DNA of 31,532 bases, taken from the NCBI GenBank assembly GCA_049515175.1, contig JBEKUI010000015.1:1-31532 (forward strand), in the 5' to 3' direction. Within the stretch, counting starts at the first letter, position 1; every line of letters begins with the position of its first letter. A program made the position numbers and the translations under genes. This document shows, piece by piece, positions 22,279 to 30,927 of this stretch. The notes below the pieces were generated by a model. The model did no database searches and was not told the DNA's origin. It saw only the letters and a list, made by a program, of their open reading frames with translations. This DNA is from JACQNR01 sp049515175 (GTDB lineage Bacteria; Acidobacteriota; Terriglobia; UBA7540).

Positions 22279-23070
22279 CTAGTCAACCGGATGCATGCTC
22301 TCCAGCCTGATCCCGGCAGGCGTGTGGCGGTAGATCTGTGTTACCGAATGAACCGACTTGTGTCCGGGGCCGAGTGGGGAGCTCAGGAATGTCAACTTGA
22401 TTTTGTCGTCTTCGGTCTTGACCTCACCCTGTGGCAGATCAGCCCGAGACCAGATTGGCTCGAGCCTACGCCCAGAGAATGAGTAGGCGATGACCGTGAG
22501 CCGGTTGTGAGCGTCACCCCAGTTGACACCATATGCGAGAAGGACAAGTCCCTTTCTTCTTGGAGTACCCAGAAGCTCCACAGCAACAGTTTTGTTCGGT
22601 AGTGTGTTGTCGGCGCTCGCCAACACCTCGAATGGCCCACCGCTTTCGTCAGACCCGAATACCCCGATCCAGCTTCGACTCATAGCTATCGCGCCAACCA
22701 GGGTATAGGCAACAACAAAGACCCGTCGCCCTGAGGTCTCGTTTGAAAGGACGCTCGCCAAACCAGGCCCGGTAGAACCCTCCGGAATCCCCTGCATCCG
22801 CCAAAGGCTCTTCTCCAGCTGGCCCCTGGCCGGGGGTGAAGTTTGGTTCAGCAGAGACAGGATGCCTTGGTTGACGACACGTTGGATGCGGATCAAGCGC
22901 TGCTCGATCTCGTCGGCAGTAAACTGTCGGTGTGTCTTCCCAGCTTCGGAGCGATCCCGTTCGAGCTGCTGAAGCATCTGTCGGGCTCGCTCTAGCTCAC
23001 TCCCTGCGAAGGACAACGGAGTGCCGAGGAATAGGACTAGCGCCACAAACGTCCCTATGTGTATCTTCAT
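22279..23070 (-). CDS. secreted protein of unknown function
   Basis: 263 aa. A Sec signal (MKIHIGTFVALVLFLGTPLS, cleavage near FAG) is followed by a coiled helical stretch (SELERARQMLQQLERDRSEA) and a beta-rich domain with VFVVAYTLVGAIAMSRSWIG, VAVELLGTPRRKGLVLLAYG and LTVIAYSFSGRRLEPIW. I do not recognise the family. The start is ATG at 23070, preceded by GAGGAAGG; longer frames reaching upstream to 23433 are rejected because they read through a degenerate paralogue fragment. That fragment lies directly upstream, so this gene occupies the position that a different secreted protein holds behind the intact large gene at 24581. It is flanked by direct repeats. Confidence 0.7.
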   Translation of the reverse strand: MKIHIGTFVALVLFLGTPLSFAGSELERARQMLQQLERDRSEAGKTHRQFTADEIEQRLIRIQRVVNQGILSLLNQTSPPARGQLEKSLWRMQGIPEGSTGPGLASVLSNETSGRRVFVVAYTLVGAIAMSRSWIGVFGSDESGGPFEVLASADNTLPNKTVAVELLGTPRRKGLVLLAYGVNWGDAHNRLTVIAYSFSGRRLEPIWSRADLPQGEVKTEDDKIKLTFLSSPLGPGHKSVHSVTQIYRHTPAGIRLESMHPVD

Positions 23071-23077
23071 AACCTTC

Positions 23078-23359
23078 CTCATCCAGGTGCCAGGGGTGGC
23101 CACCCGATCCCGCCCAACCGTCGCCTTCGTTGGCAAAACGGCTGTCGATGACCAGATCGCCCTTCGATTCCACGCTCGAAACCTCTGCGATGGCCGAACC
23201 TCGCGCCCCGCTATATTGGATGCGGATTGAGCAGAAGGGGAGAGGCAGTGGCAACAACCCAAAGGCGTCATCGGGGGCAAGGTCTCTGGTCTGGTAGGCC
23301 CCAAGTGCCATGGGCGCGAGAACTGTCTGCGCAGGGCCGCGCACGGTGACGAAGAAGAA
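23078..23359 (-). pseudogene. eroded fragment of the large secreted protein family
   Basis: About 94 codons match the middle of the protein encoded at 24581-27316: GPAQTVLAP, then LLPLPLPFCSIRIQYSG, GDLVIDSRFANEGDG and HPWHLDE. The frame is open, but both sides of the match are lost: upstream it runs into unrelated sequence, and downstream it stops at HPWHLDE, six bases before the next ATG. It is therefore a remnant of a second copy of that gene, with the rest deleted. The bases after HPWHLDE supply the ribosome site of the next gene. Confidence 0.85.
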
Positions 23360-23411
23360 GCGGTCGGAAAGAAAAGGACGACGAAGGCGCGACACGGCGC
23401 TAGAATACAGC

Positions 23412-23466
23412 ACCGCGAACGTGAAGACCACAAAAGCCGCGGACCTCAATGACAGAGGTCCGCGCT
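23412..23466. repeat. partial copy of the 113-bp module (3' part only)
   Basis: Contains CCGCGAACGTG, then ACCACAAAAGCCG and the hairpin CGCGGACCTC / GAGGTCCGCG with loop AATGACA, ending GCTAC. The first half of the module is missing. It abuts the complete copy at 23471. Confidence 0.75.
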
Positions 23467-23470
23467 ACTT

Positions 23471-23583
23471 GCTACTTGCTTGATTTCTCAGCCCAATCAC
23501 CGGCGTTTGGGTACGCGGGATGCGCCACCCGCGAACGTGAGCACCACCAAAGCCGCGGACCTCAAGAAGGAGGTCCGCGCTAC
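23471..23583. repeat. 113-bp module, copy 2
   Basis: Near-identical to 22126-22239. It ends in CGCGGACCTC / GAGGTCCGCG with a 6-base loop (AAGAAG) and GCTAC, followed by a short T-run. The hairpin plus T-run could end transcription in the rightward direction, although no gene reads that way here. Confidence 0.8.
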
Positions 23584-23665
23584 TTGCTTTTTCCCTTTAC
23601 ATCCAAGAGAGAATCTACTTGCTTTCCGCGCATCCAGCAGCTTGCGCTACGCGCCGCATGGCCCC

Positions 23666-24568
23666 CTACGGTTGCTTTCCGAGAAGCTCGGCCCGTCGGG
23701 CGATAGCGGCTTTCGCCAAATCGGCGAAGTTCGGTGATGCAGCCAGTTTCTCCAGCGTTTCGCCGGCGGCGGGCGCGGGCATCTCCGCTAATGCCCAGAT
23801 GCCCATGATTCTGAGAGATGTTTCCTTCGCTTCCGTCCACCTGAGCGCTTGCTGAAGCCCGGCGTTGTTCTGGCCGAGAATCGTGCGCTGGTATTTGAGC
23901 TGTACGTACTCCAATTCGGCGAGAGGCACCCGGACGCCCTCCGGGTCGACCGTCTGTATCTGAGCGAGGAGACGGTTGATGTACGCAGTCTGCCCTAAAA
24001 CAAAGAATCTGTAGAGCTCAGGAAACTGGGCACTGGCGTCCTGAGGTACGCCGTCCTTAAACCTCCAAACGGTGTACCAATAAATCGGTGGCGTATTCGC
24101 CCCGAGGTAACCGGCGGGCCATTGGGCCGTCACGAGCTCATCCACGCCGTCTCCGTCCAGATCAACCGCCTGCATCGCGACAGGCAAAGGGGTGTTCGAG
24201 TCGATGCGAGTGTACCGAAATCCCTCCGATACCCGAGCAACGACGTTCGTGTAAGAACCGACCCGGACAGCAGTCGTAGCGACGAGGCAGAAGCTCCGAG
24301 CTTCAAGGGGTACGAACCGGAATTGGATAAGCTTGGGGGTAACCCCACCAATTCGAGACGCCGGTGTGGTGAACCCGTTCACAAGCGCGTCCAAAAAGGA
24401 GCCCACTTTCGCTTCTGAAAGTTTGTTGGCGGCGGCCGCTTCGAGGTCCGTTCGCGGCCAGGGAAACGGCGGGGCAACGCGGACCGTGTGAGTCTCCTGG
24501 GCGGTGAGCGCCGAAACGCAGAGGGGAACAAGGAAAAGCATTCGAAGTCGCGTGGCTGTTCTTGGCAT
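23666..24568 (-). CDS. secreted protein with DxDGDG calcium-binding-like motif
   Basis: 300 aa with a signal peptide (MLFLVPLCVSALTA within the first 25 residues). The VDLDGDGVDELVTAQ segment at about residues 136-150 is an FG-GAP/dockerin-like calcium loop. The C-terminal half is helical, ending in LRIMGIWALAEMP and TLEKLAASPNFADLAKAAIA, which resembles HEAT-like repeats. It starts 12 bases after the stop of the large secreted protein gene, and its ribosome site AGGAG overlaps that region, so the two are co-transcribed. The likely function is extracytoplasmic binding alongside the upstream protein; no enzyme motif is visible. Confidence 0.75.
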   Translation of the reverse strand: MPRTATRLRMLFLVPLCVSALTAQETHTVRVAPPFPWPRTDLEAAAANKLSEAKVGSFLDALVNGFTTPASRIGGVTPKLIQFRFVPLEARSFCLVATTAVRVGSYTNVVARVSEGFRYTRIDSNTPLPVAMQAVDLDGDGVDELVTAQWPAGYLGANTPPIYWYTVWRFKDGVPQDASAQFPELYRFFVLGQTAYINRLLAQIQTVDPEGVRVPLAELEYVQLKYQRTILGQNNAGLQQALRWTEAKETSLRIMGIWALAEMPAPAAGETLEKLAASPNFADLAKAAIARRAELLGKQP

Positions 24569-24580
24569 AGAATTGTACTC

Positions 24581-27316
24581 CTACTGCATGTCGTTGCGGA
24601 TGGTCCCTACGTAATTAAGTACCCTGCTGGTCGTCGTCGTTACCCACGCCGTGCCAGTCGAATTGGGGTAATAGTAATGTGTTCCTGTCGCGAAGCCGCC
24701 ATAGTAGACCAGCGCCTCGTTCTCGAGCTGCACTCCGGTCAACCCAGGTAATTGTGGGTACTGAGACTGCAAGCTAGATACATAGTTGTTGGCCGACCCC
24801 AGTTTCTGGTTGAAGATGCCTGAGCCGGTGGAGGTGTTAGTGACCCAGTCGAAGGCTGTGTTCATTGCATTCGGCACCTGCATTAGCCCGACAAAGGCGT
24901 CAAGAGGGACACTAAGGTTTGGGTCGGAGTTTGTGCCGTTCGGCCATAAGCCCGTTCCGCCCATCATGTACGCTTGAACGAACTGTTGGTAAGCACTCTC
25001 GTCCATGGCGATGCCAGTGAGCAAGTGCGGCGTAGCGCCTGTCGTGTAAAGCGAAACCAAGCGATTTGTTATGGTTGTGTTGGGAATTGTCGTGCCGAGC
25101 ACGTAGAATGTCACCGAACGGGTAAAGGTCTGTCCGGCCAGTGTCGCCTGCGCCTGGGCTGTTACCTGTCCGCCGCGCCCGACTGGAGTCGAGTAATTCA
25201 AAGTCTGCCCGATCGTGTTCGAGGTTGTGGACGAACCCGTATAAGTGGCAGGTTGGCGGGAGGTGTAAGTATAGTTCAACGTCCAATTGGCAGTGCCCGA
25301 GCAAGCCGAGGTCGCCTGAAGGGGAACCGTGGCCTGGTTGTAATTAGCCCCTCCCAGATTGATAATGGCGCCGCTCGACGGGCTCGCAATCGAGAGGCTG
25401 CACACGTTGTCCGTGCCGTTTCCGCGTTTCCCGACCGCAGTTTCGTCACATTGATCCGTGATATGATTAAGGGTGTAGCGTATCGACGTCCAGTCGGCTG
25501 AGATCCCCGCGCTGCCACCACCTTGGCCTTTCACCTGGCCTTTGTGCAGCAGGTTATCCACGGTGGCGACGCTCACAAAGTTAGAGAGCCAGCCCGCGCC
25601 CGTGGTTACATCGTAATAGAAGTTGGCATTATTGCAGTCGGTGTCCACCTCGTTCGAGAGGAACGGCTTGAGGTCATTGACGAGCATCGCCCACGCCGCG
25701 GGCGCGACGCTCACCGCGGTAAAGTTCGCCGGGCACTGGCACCCGATGCCGCAATCGTAGTTGCTGGCCATGGCCCGGTGCCGCTGTAGCACGACCAGCC
25801 GTCCCATCACCGGAACCTTGTCAAGCCGAATCCAAACCACACTTCCGTCGGCAGCGTCCGCAGGAATCTTGCTGCCCTGAAAATCCTCTTTCTGCGCGTC
25901 CCGCAGCTTGCGCAGGTTAATGACTCGCGTCTCGTGAGGGCTCAGTTTCAAGTCGTTCAAGTAGTAGTGAACGCCTCCTGCCTGCGCCTGGAACCCAATC
26001 CGTGCGGGTTTGTCTCCCATGTCCGTGAGGAAAAGGATGGATTCCGTTTGCTCATCCAGATGCCAGGGGTGAGCGCCGCCGCCCGCCATACCATCACCCT
26101 CGTTGGCTAACCGGCTGTCGATCACCAGGTCTCCCCCCTGTTCGATGCTTGTAACCTCGGCAAGGGCGGAGCCTGGCGCGCCGCTGTATTGAATCCTGAT
26201 GGAGCAGAAGGGCAAAGGCAGCGGAAGAAGCCCGAAGACTGAGTCGAGCGAAACATCCACGGTTGAATAGGCCCCGACCGAGAACGGTGCAAGCAGCGCC
26301 TGGGCCGGGCCGTCCTTGCCCGGATACTCGACCGTGAGCGTGACGATTTGCGGCGAGCCCACCAGGTTGCGGACGATGACCTGAGGGATGAAGACACCCG
26401 TTCTGGCGTAAGGCGAGTCCTCCGTCGGAATCCCAATCGGTACCCCACTGGCGTGTAACGCGTTGGATTTTTGCAGCGCGGGATCAGGGAAGTTCAGACT
26501 TGTCGAAAACCCTCTGCCCACGTCGGTTATCTTGCCTTGGGCGGTCAGTGCGGGCGTTGTCCCGCGAGGAATGATGGTGATGCCGCCCTCCGGGGCCGAC
26601 GCGGGGCTCACCTTCAGGTCGGTAAGAAGACTCGTGATGGAGACCACCTTGGTCTCATGGGGACGGAGAGTGAGCGGCGCGCTCGTGTGCCGCTCGCCCA
26701 GGAAGTCGAGAAACACGTCGGCCGTGACGGCTTCGGGGGAGGTATTGGAGATCATCACCCGGCCGTCGCGACCCGCCGCAATGCCCCACCAGAGGGCATG
26801 CAGTTCCTTGGGTAACAGGCCGAGGCCGGGCGCGTTATCCACCATCTCGGATTCCAGGATGAGGCTGCGAGCGGGATTGGTCATGGTGAGTTGCCCGGCC
26901 AGTGGCATGATGGTGCCACTGAAGTATACCGCCACGCTGCCCTCGGCGAAATCGCCGGTGACATCGGCTCCCAACTGCGTCAGAAGGCTCCGCAGGTTCA
27001 GGGACAGCTTTTCCTACGGCTGGGCGGTCATGCCCGGCGCCAGGACCGTCTGGCCGGAGAGACTACGCACGGCCACGACGAAATCCTGCGGCTTCGGTGA
27101 GTCGCTTACCAGCAGAAGGGTGGAGTCGAATCCGTCGCGAAGCGAATAATAGGGGAAATCCACCTCGCGCGGGGCGGTCTCGTCGGGCTGGCCGCAACAG
27201 GGCGTCGAAGTATTGTCGATTGTTTGCGCCCGAGGTAGGAGGGTGTGACGACCGAAAAGCAGAATTACGATTGATGCAACAAGGAAGGAAGGGAGGAGAA
27301 CCCGCGCGACTTTCAT
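24581..27316 (-). pseudogene. large secreted protein interrupted by one in-frame TAG (codon 101)
   Basis: From ATG 27316 (GGAGG upstream, signal MKVARVLLPSFLVASIVILL) the frame is open for 100 codons to TAG at 27016-27014, then open again in the same frame for 810 codons. Sequence on both sides is continuous in character: GQTVLAPGMTAQP, stop, EKLSLNLRSLLTQLGADVTG. The stop may replace a Gln codon (CAG to TAG). After it come beta-sandwich-like repeats with LLPLPLPFCSIRIQYSG and VIDSRLANEGDG, an Ig-like stretch, and a C-terminal region (IAMDESAYQQF, DAFVGLMQVP, ALVYYGGF) reminiscent of lysozyme/lytic transglycosylase domains. It is either a recent nonsense mutant, a sequencing error, or read through. 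The next gene starts 12 bases after its end. Confidence 0.8.
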
Positions 27317-27360
27317 GGCAACCTCCACGGGCGGTAGAATCTGGTAAACCTATGGCCCGG

Positions 27361-27388
27361 AGGGTACCATGTCATTATCAACTGTCAA
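27361..27388 (-). promoter_or_regulatory. candidate promoter for the large secreted protein operon
   Basis: Reading leftward: TTGACA (27388-27383), 16 bases, TACCCT (27366-27361). Transcription would begin about 35 bases before the ATG at 27316. The -35 is consensus and the -10 is weak. Confidence 0.4.
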
Positions 27389-27575
27389 GAGACATAAGGT
27401 CCCGGTAAACAGAATGATCGGACATTTTGCATTTTTATTGAGGAACTATGGTGGCGAATCAGAGGCGGCCACCTTCAGGTGGGCATCGTGCCGGCCTGCC
27501 GATTTCGTCGCGACAAGTTCGGCACGGCGCTACGGTCGGCAGCAGGTTCCAGACACAAACGCTGCCATCTGTGAG

Positions 27576-28304
27576 ATGATGGGGGAGATGATCCGAAGGT
27601 TTAGTGTACTTCTCGGCTGGATGCTCGCCGCCTTGCTGCTTTCCTTGTGTGCCGGGCCGGCCGCCGCCTTGCCCCGTAAAGGCAAGCTACCGCCCGATTT
27701 AAGCGAAATCCTCTCTCACATGAACGACGCCGCCAAGCGGCTCAAGACCGTCTCCGCCAATCTCGAATACACCAAGGTCACCGCGCTCGTGAATGATAAG
27801 TCCACCGAATCCGGGCGGATCTTCTTCCGCAAGAGCAAGGGGAACGATATCCTCATCAACATCCAGAAGCCCGAACCGAAGGCCATCCTGTTTCAGAAGA
27901 ATCAGGCCGAGATCTTCAACCCCAAAATCAATCAAATTCAGGAATACGACTTGCAGGGCAAAAGCGGACTGGTCGAACAGTTCTTTCTGCTCGGCTTCTC
28001 GACCGACGCCGACCGACTGCGGAAAGATTACGAACTCAAGTTCGTCAAGGAAGAAGAGCTCGAGGGCGATACGACCGTCGTGATCGAGCTGACCCCACGC
28101 TCAGAAAGTACTCGTGCCCAGATCACCCTGATCCAGCTGTGGGTCAGCGAAGAATCCTGGCTGCCCGTGCAGCAAAAGTTCTCCCAGCCCGGCGGCGATT
28201 ACTTCACGGCGCGCTATACCGGAGTCAAAGTCAACCGCGAACTTCCCTCCTCGGCTTTTCGCATTCCCGCCCCCCCCGACGCGAAACGCGTCCAGATGAA
28301 TTAG
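27576..28304 (+). CDS. LolA-like outer-membrane lipoprotein carrier protein
   Basis: 242 aa. The signal peptide (RRFSVLLGWMLAALLLSLCA, cleavage after AAA) targets the periplasm. The body follows LolA: LSEILSHMNDAAKRLKTVSA, SGRIFFRKSKGNDILINI, then AEIFNPKINQIQEYDLQGKS and VIELTPRSESTRAQITLIQL. LolA-type proteins carry lipoproteins or lipids from inner to outer membrane. ATG at 27576 (or 27579, 27588) is chosen because the signal starts there; the preceding 68 open codons have no protein-like character. The ribosome site is unclear. It lies alone, divergent from the large secreted gene and convergent with a radical SAM gene. Confidence 0.8.
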   Translation: MMGEMIRRFSVLLGWMLAALLLSLCAGPAAALPRKGKLPPDLSEILSHMNDAAKRLKTVSANLEYTKVTALVNDKSTESGRIFFRKSKGNDILINIQKPEPKAILFQKNQAEIFNPKINQIQEYDLQGKSGLVEQFFLLGFSTDADRLRKDYELKFVKEEELEGDTTVVIELTPRSESTRAQITLIQLWVSEESWLPVQQKFSQPGGDYFTARYTGVKVNRELPSSAFRIPAPPDAKRVQMN

Positions 28305-28342
28305 GCCTCGGCACAGGCTTTATGTCTGAAGCCGGGGGGTCT

Positions 28343-28443
28343 CACAGACTCTGTGGTCGCCGGTCTGGTGGATGTGGGACATTTTGTCGCTGACACGGCA
28401 GACTTGTCCCCGTCCGCAACATGGGAGATGCGAGACTCTCGCA
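28343..28443. other. two odd-length palindromes with a shared AGACTCT centre
   Basis: CACAGACTCTGTG (28343-28355) and TGCGAGACTCTCGCA (28429-28443) are both perfect around a central C. They share AGACTCT but differ in their arms. They lie in the 150-base gap between convergent genes. An additional GGGACA / TGTCCC inverted repeat sits between them. The whole spacer may be a dispersed repeat. Confidence 0.5.
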
Positions 28444-28454
28444 ACTTCTGAGGA

Positions 28455-29468
28455 TCAACACTGCGCGGCGTGCTTATTGCGGCGCAATACGCGAGTCCGG
28501 ACGTTGTCTTTGAGGAGCGTCCAAAAAGACGCGTCGAGATAGGCACGGATGGAGACGTAGCAGCCGCCGCATTCATTGTACGCGACGAACTTCTCCAGAA
28601 TGTCCTTTTGGGAGGGATAGGTGGGGTCGAACATCGAGCAGGGGCGCAGGCCGCCTGAGGGCGTGACCACCAGGAATCGCCGCCCTGCCTGGCAACCAGG
28701 AATGCTGCCCTGCTTGTAGAAATCGTAGGTGCCCGAAAGCGTCCACGGTGAGTTCGTAATGTCCCCGTTCTTGGCCTGGAGCTCCAGCAACTCGTTCATC
28801 GTCCGTCGCAGCAAATCCAAATCATCCGGCGAGCTGATGTAATGGTCCAGGCTGCCGGTGCGCAGCGGCGTATAGCAGCTGTAGGAAATCTGCACGCCCC
28901 ATTCGCGCGCCTTCTCGTAGCCGGCGCGCAGCGTGGGCAGATTCTCGCGCGTGATGGCGGTGTTGAGAATTACGTCGCCATAGCCGTGCCGCCCCAGTTT
29001 GGGGATTAACTCCGACATGTGCTTGAAGAGGCCGGGCGAGCGCCGAAACTCGTCGTGTCGCTCGTCGGGGAAATCCATGGAAATTGAAAACTGATTCACA
29101 CCCAGCTTGCGCAGAGCCAGGTATTTCTCCTCCGTGAAGAGCCGTGAGTTGGTGACCAAAATCAGGTAAGGCAGGCCACTAGGTTCCTTGACGGCCTTGA
29201 CAATCTCTTCGATGTCTTTGCGCAGCAGCGGCTCCCCGCCCGAAAGTTGGACGGCCAGCGGCTTGAACTGCGCGCGCAGCCGGCCGTAATCGGCGGCAGT
29301 CAGGTCGCCCAGCGGGCCGGGTTTGATGCCGCCCTTGTCACAGTGCTTGCAGTCTGCGGTACAGGAGTGCGTCAGCTCAAACGAGACGACCAGTGGTCGT
29401 TCGGTGCAGAAGCTCCATGTCCCTCGCGCGATCATTTTCGCGGCGCGGGCAAACGGTATTAACGGCAA
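28455..29468 (-). CDS. radical SAM protein with C-terminal SPASM-like cysteines
   Basis: 337 aa. CTADCKHC (C36, C40, C43) is the CxxxCxxC cluster motif and GGEP (77-80) binds S-adenosylmethionine. Extra Cys residues near the C-terminus (PGCQAGRR, RPCSMF, NECGGC) suggest one auxiliary iron-sulfur cluster of the SPASM type. Family members modify peptides or act on small molecules; no precursor peptide or substrate gene is visible. The start is TTG at 29468, supported by AAGGAG seven bases upstream. It is divergent from a second radical SAM gene about 410 bases away. The protein is probably cytoplasmic and oxygen-sensitive. Confidence 0.85.
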   Translation of the reverse strand: MPLIPFARAAKMIARGTWSFCTERPLVVSFELTHSCTADCKHCDKGGIKPGPLGDLTAADYGRLRAQFKPLAVQLSGGEPLLRKDIEEIVKAVKEPSGLPYLILVTNSRLFTEEKYLALRKLGVNQFSISMDFPDERHDEFRRSPGLFKHMSELIPKLGRHGYGDVILNTAITRENLPTLRAGYEKAREWGVQISYSCYTPLRTGSLDHYISSPDDLDLLRRTMNELLELQAKNGDITNSPWTLSGTYDFYKQGSIPGCQAGRRFLVVTPSGGLRPCSMFDPTYPSQKDILEKFVAYNECGGCYVSIRAYLDASFWTLLKDNVRTRVLRRNKHAAQC

Positions 29469-29877
29469 AGACTACTCCTTCTTGGCGTACCCGACTGGGA
29501 ACGAAATGTGCCCAGGAACTCAGACTTCGAGTCCGGAAGGTGCGGTCACCCGCACTGCGAGGGAAATACAGGGTACTCCCCCCGGCACCCGGACGCAAGA
29601 GGGAGGAGCACTCCATGTGCCACCGCGACAGGACGCCGACAAAATGCTACGGAGGAGACTGAGTCTGGAAACGCTCGATGGTCAAAACTGACATTTCGGG
29701 TGCCTGGAATCGCCATTGGGAAGTTTCCTGTTCATTTGGGTTCTGGCACGACTTATGCTAACCTCTGTATTTACAGGACACTAGGGGTGGCTGGGGAAAG
29801 GTAGGCAGTGAGCGCAATCACCCCAAAGAACATTACGTTCCTGAGTCAGAGCACCCAGTGGTCGCGGGAAACACCGA
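29469..29877. other. 409-base spacer between divergent radical SAM genes
   Basis: No convincing gene is seen in this stretch. It holds the ribosome site of the leftward gene, a sigma-54-like promoter (29744-29759) for the rightward gene, and about 110 bases of leader before the TTG start. The leader has inverted stretches but no riboswitch that I can name. Confidence 0.4.
29744..29759 (+). promoter_or_regulatory. sigma-54-like promoter
   Basis: TGGCACG (29744-29750), four bases, then ATGCT (29755-29759). The GG at -24 and GC at -12 have the required spacing; one base differs from TTGCT. Transcription would start at about 29770, giving a leader of about 110 bases. A sigma-70 reading of TATGCT as -10 is possible but has a weak -35. 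Confidence 0.5.
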
Positions 29878-30924
29878 TTGAACTCAACTGAGCCATTGAC
29901 GAAAATCAAAGTCCGGCGTGCCCTACGCTTCGCAAACACTCGCCTGCGTGAGTGGCGGATGATTGCGAAAGGGTTGCTCTCAAAAGAGCACCCAGTGCTC
30001 GCACACCTGATCCCCATCCGACGGTGCAACCTAGCCTGCACTTATTGCAACGAGTTTGACGATTTCTCGAAGCCTGTGCCCACGGAAGTGATGCTCGAGC
30101 GCGTGCACCGCCTGGCCGCGCTTGGGCTTACGATTATCACCATCAGCGGCGGCGAGCCGCTGCTCCACCCTGAGCTCGAGACCATCATCCGGAGGATTCG
30201 CAGTCATGGCATCCTGGCGGGGATGATTACCAACGGCTACCTGCTCACGCCACAGCGCATCGACTGGCTGAACCGCGCGGGGTTGGACCACTTGCAGATT
30301 TCGATCGACAACGTGCAGCCCGACGATGTCTCGAAGAAGAGCCTCAAGGTGTTGGACCGCAAGCTTCAGATGCTCGCCGAGCACGCCATCTTTCAGGTGA
30401 ACATTAACTCCGTGATTGGAAGCGCGGTAAAGAATCCCGAAGACGCGCTGGTTGTGGCGCGGAGGGCGCTCGAACTGGGCTTCACGTCAACGGTCGGCAT
30501 CCTACACGACCACACCGGCCAACTCAAACCCCTGAACGAACGGCAGCAGCAAATCTACGAAGAAATCATGCAGATGGGGAAGCGCTCCTACGCGCGCTTC
30601 AACCAGTTTCAGCACAATATCGCCCGCGGCGTGCCCAACGATTGGCGTTGCCGCGCCGGAAGCCGCTACCTCTACATTTGCGAGGACGGCTTGGTGCATT
30701 ACTGCTCGCAACAGCGCGGCTTCCCGGCCATTCCGCTGGAGAAATACACCCCCGCCATCCGTGAGCACGAGTACCACACCCAGAAGTCCTGCGCGCCGCG
30801 TTGCACTGTATCCTGCGTGCAACAGGTCGCCATGCTCGACAACTGGCGCCACCCTCAAACCCGCCCCGCGTTCGTCCCCGTTGAATCGCTAGTGCAGATT
30901 CCCGCCTCGGTCGAAGAAACCTAG
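29878..30924 (+). CDS. radical SAM protein with SPASM-like C-terminus
   Basis: 348 aa. C50, C54 and C57 (RRCNLACTYCNEFDDF) bind the SAM cluster, followed by ISGGEPLL (G90-P93). The C-terminal third has several Cys residues in SPASM-like spacing: WRCRAGSRYLYIC, VHYCSQQ, SCAPRC and VSCVQQ. The start is a TTG at 29878 with only a weak upstream GGGAAA; a TTG six codons later is an alternative. The second half (FNQFQHNIARGVPNDWRCRAG) is not assigned to a named subfamily. It is divergent from the other radical SAM gene, with a sigma-54-like site upstream, so it may answer to a specific activator. The substrate is unknown. Confidence 0.85.
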   Translation: MNSTEPLTKIKVRRALRFANTRLREWRMIAKGLLSKEHPVLAHLIPIRRCNLACTYCNEFDDFSKPVPTEVMLERVHRLAALGLTIITISGGEPLLHPELETIIRRIRSHGILAGMITNGYLLTPQRIDWLNRAGLDHLQISIDNVQPDDVSKKSLKVLDRKLQMLAEHAIFQVNINSVIGSAVKNPEDALVVARRALELGFTSTVGILHDHTGQLKPLNERQQQIYEEIMQMGKRSYARFNQFQHNIARGVPNDWRCRAGSRYLYICEDGLVHYCSQQRGFPAIPLEKYTPAIREHEYHTQKSCAPRCTVSCVQQVAMLDNWRHPQTRPAFVPVESLVQIPASVEET

Positions 30925-30927
30925 TCT

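Noticed and set aside
23071..23433. Longer N-terminus for the secreted protein at 22279-23070
   Set aside because: The extension reads the paralogue fragment in a wrong frame and has no signal peptide; ATG 23070 has GAGGAAGG and a signal sequence.
27369..27575. N-terminal 69-codon extension of the LolA-like protein
   Set aside because: It would place the signal peptide in the middle of the protein, and it overlaps the likely promoter of the divergent gene.
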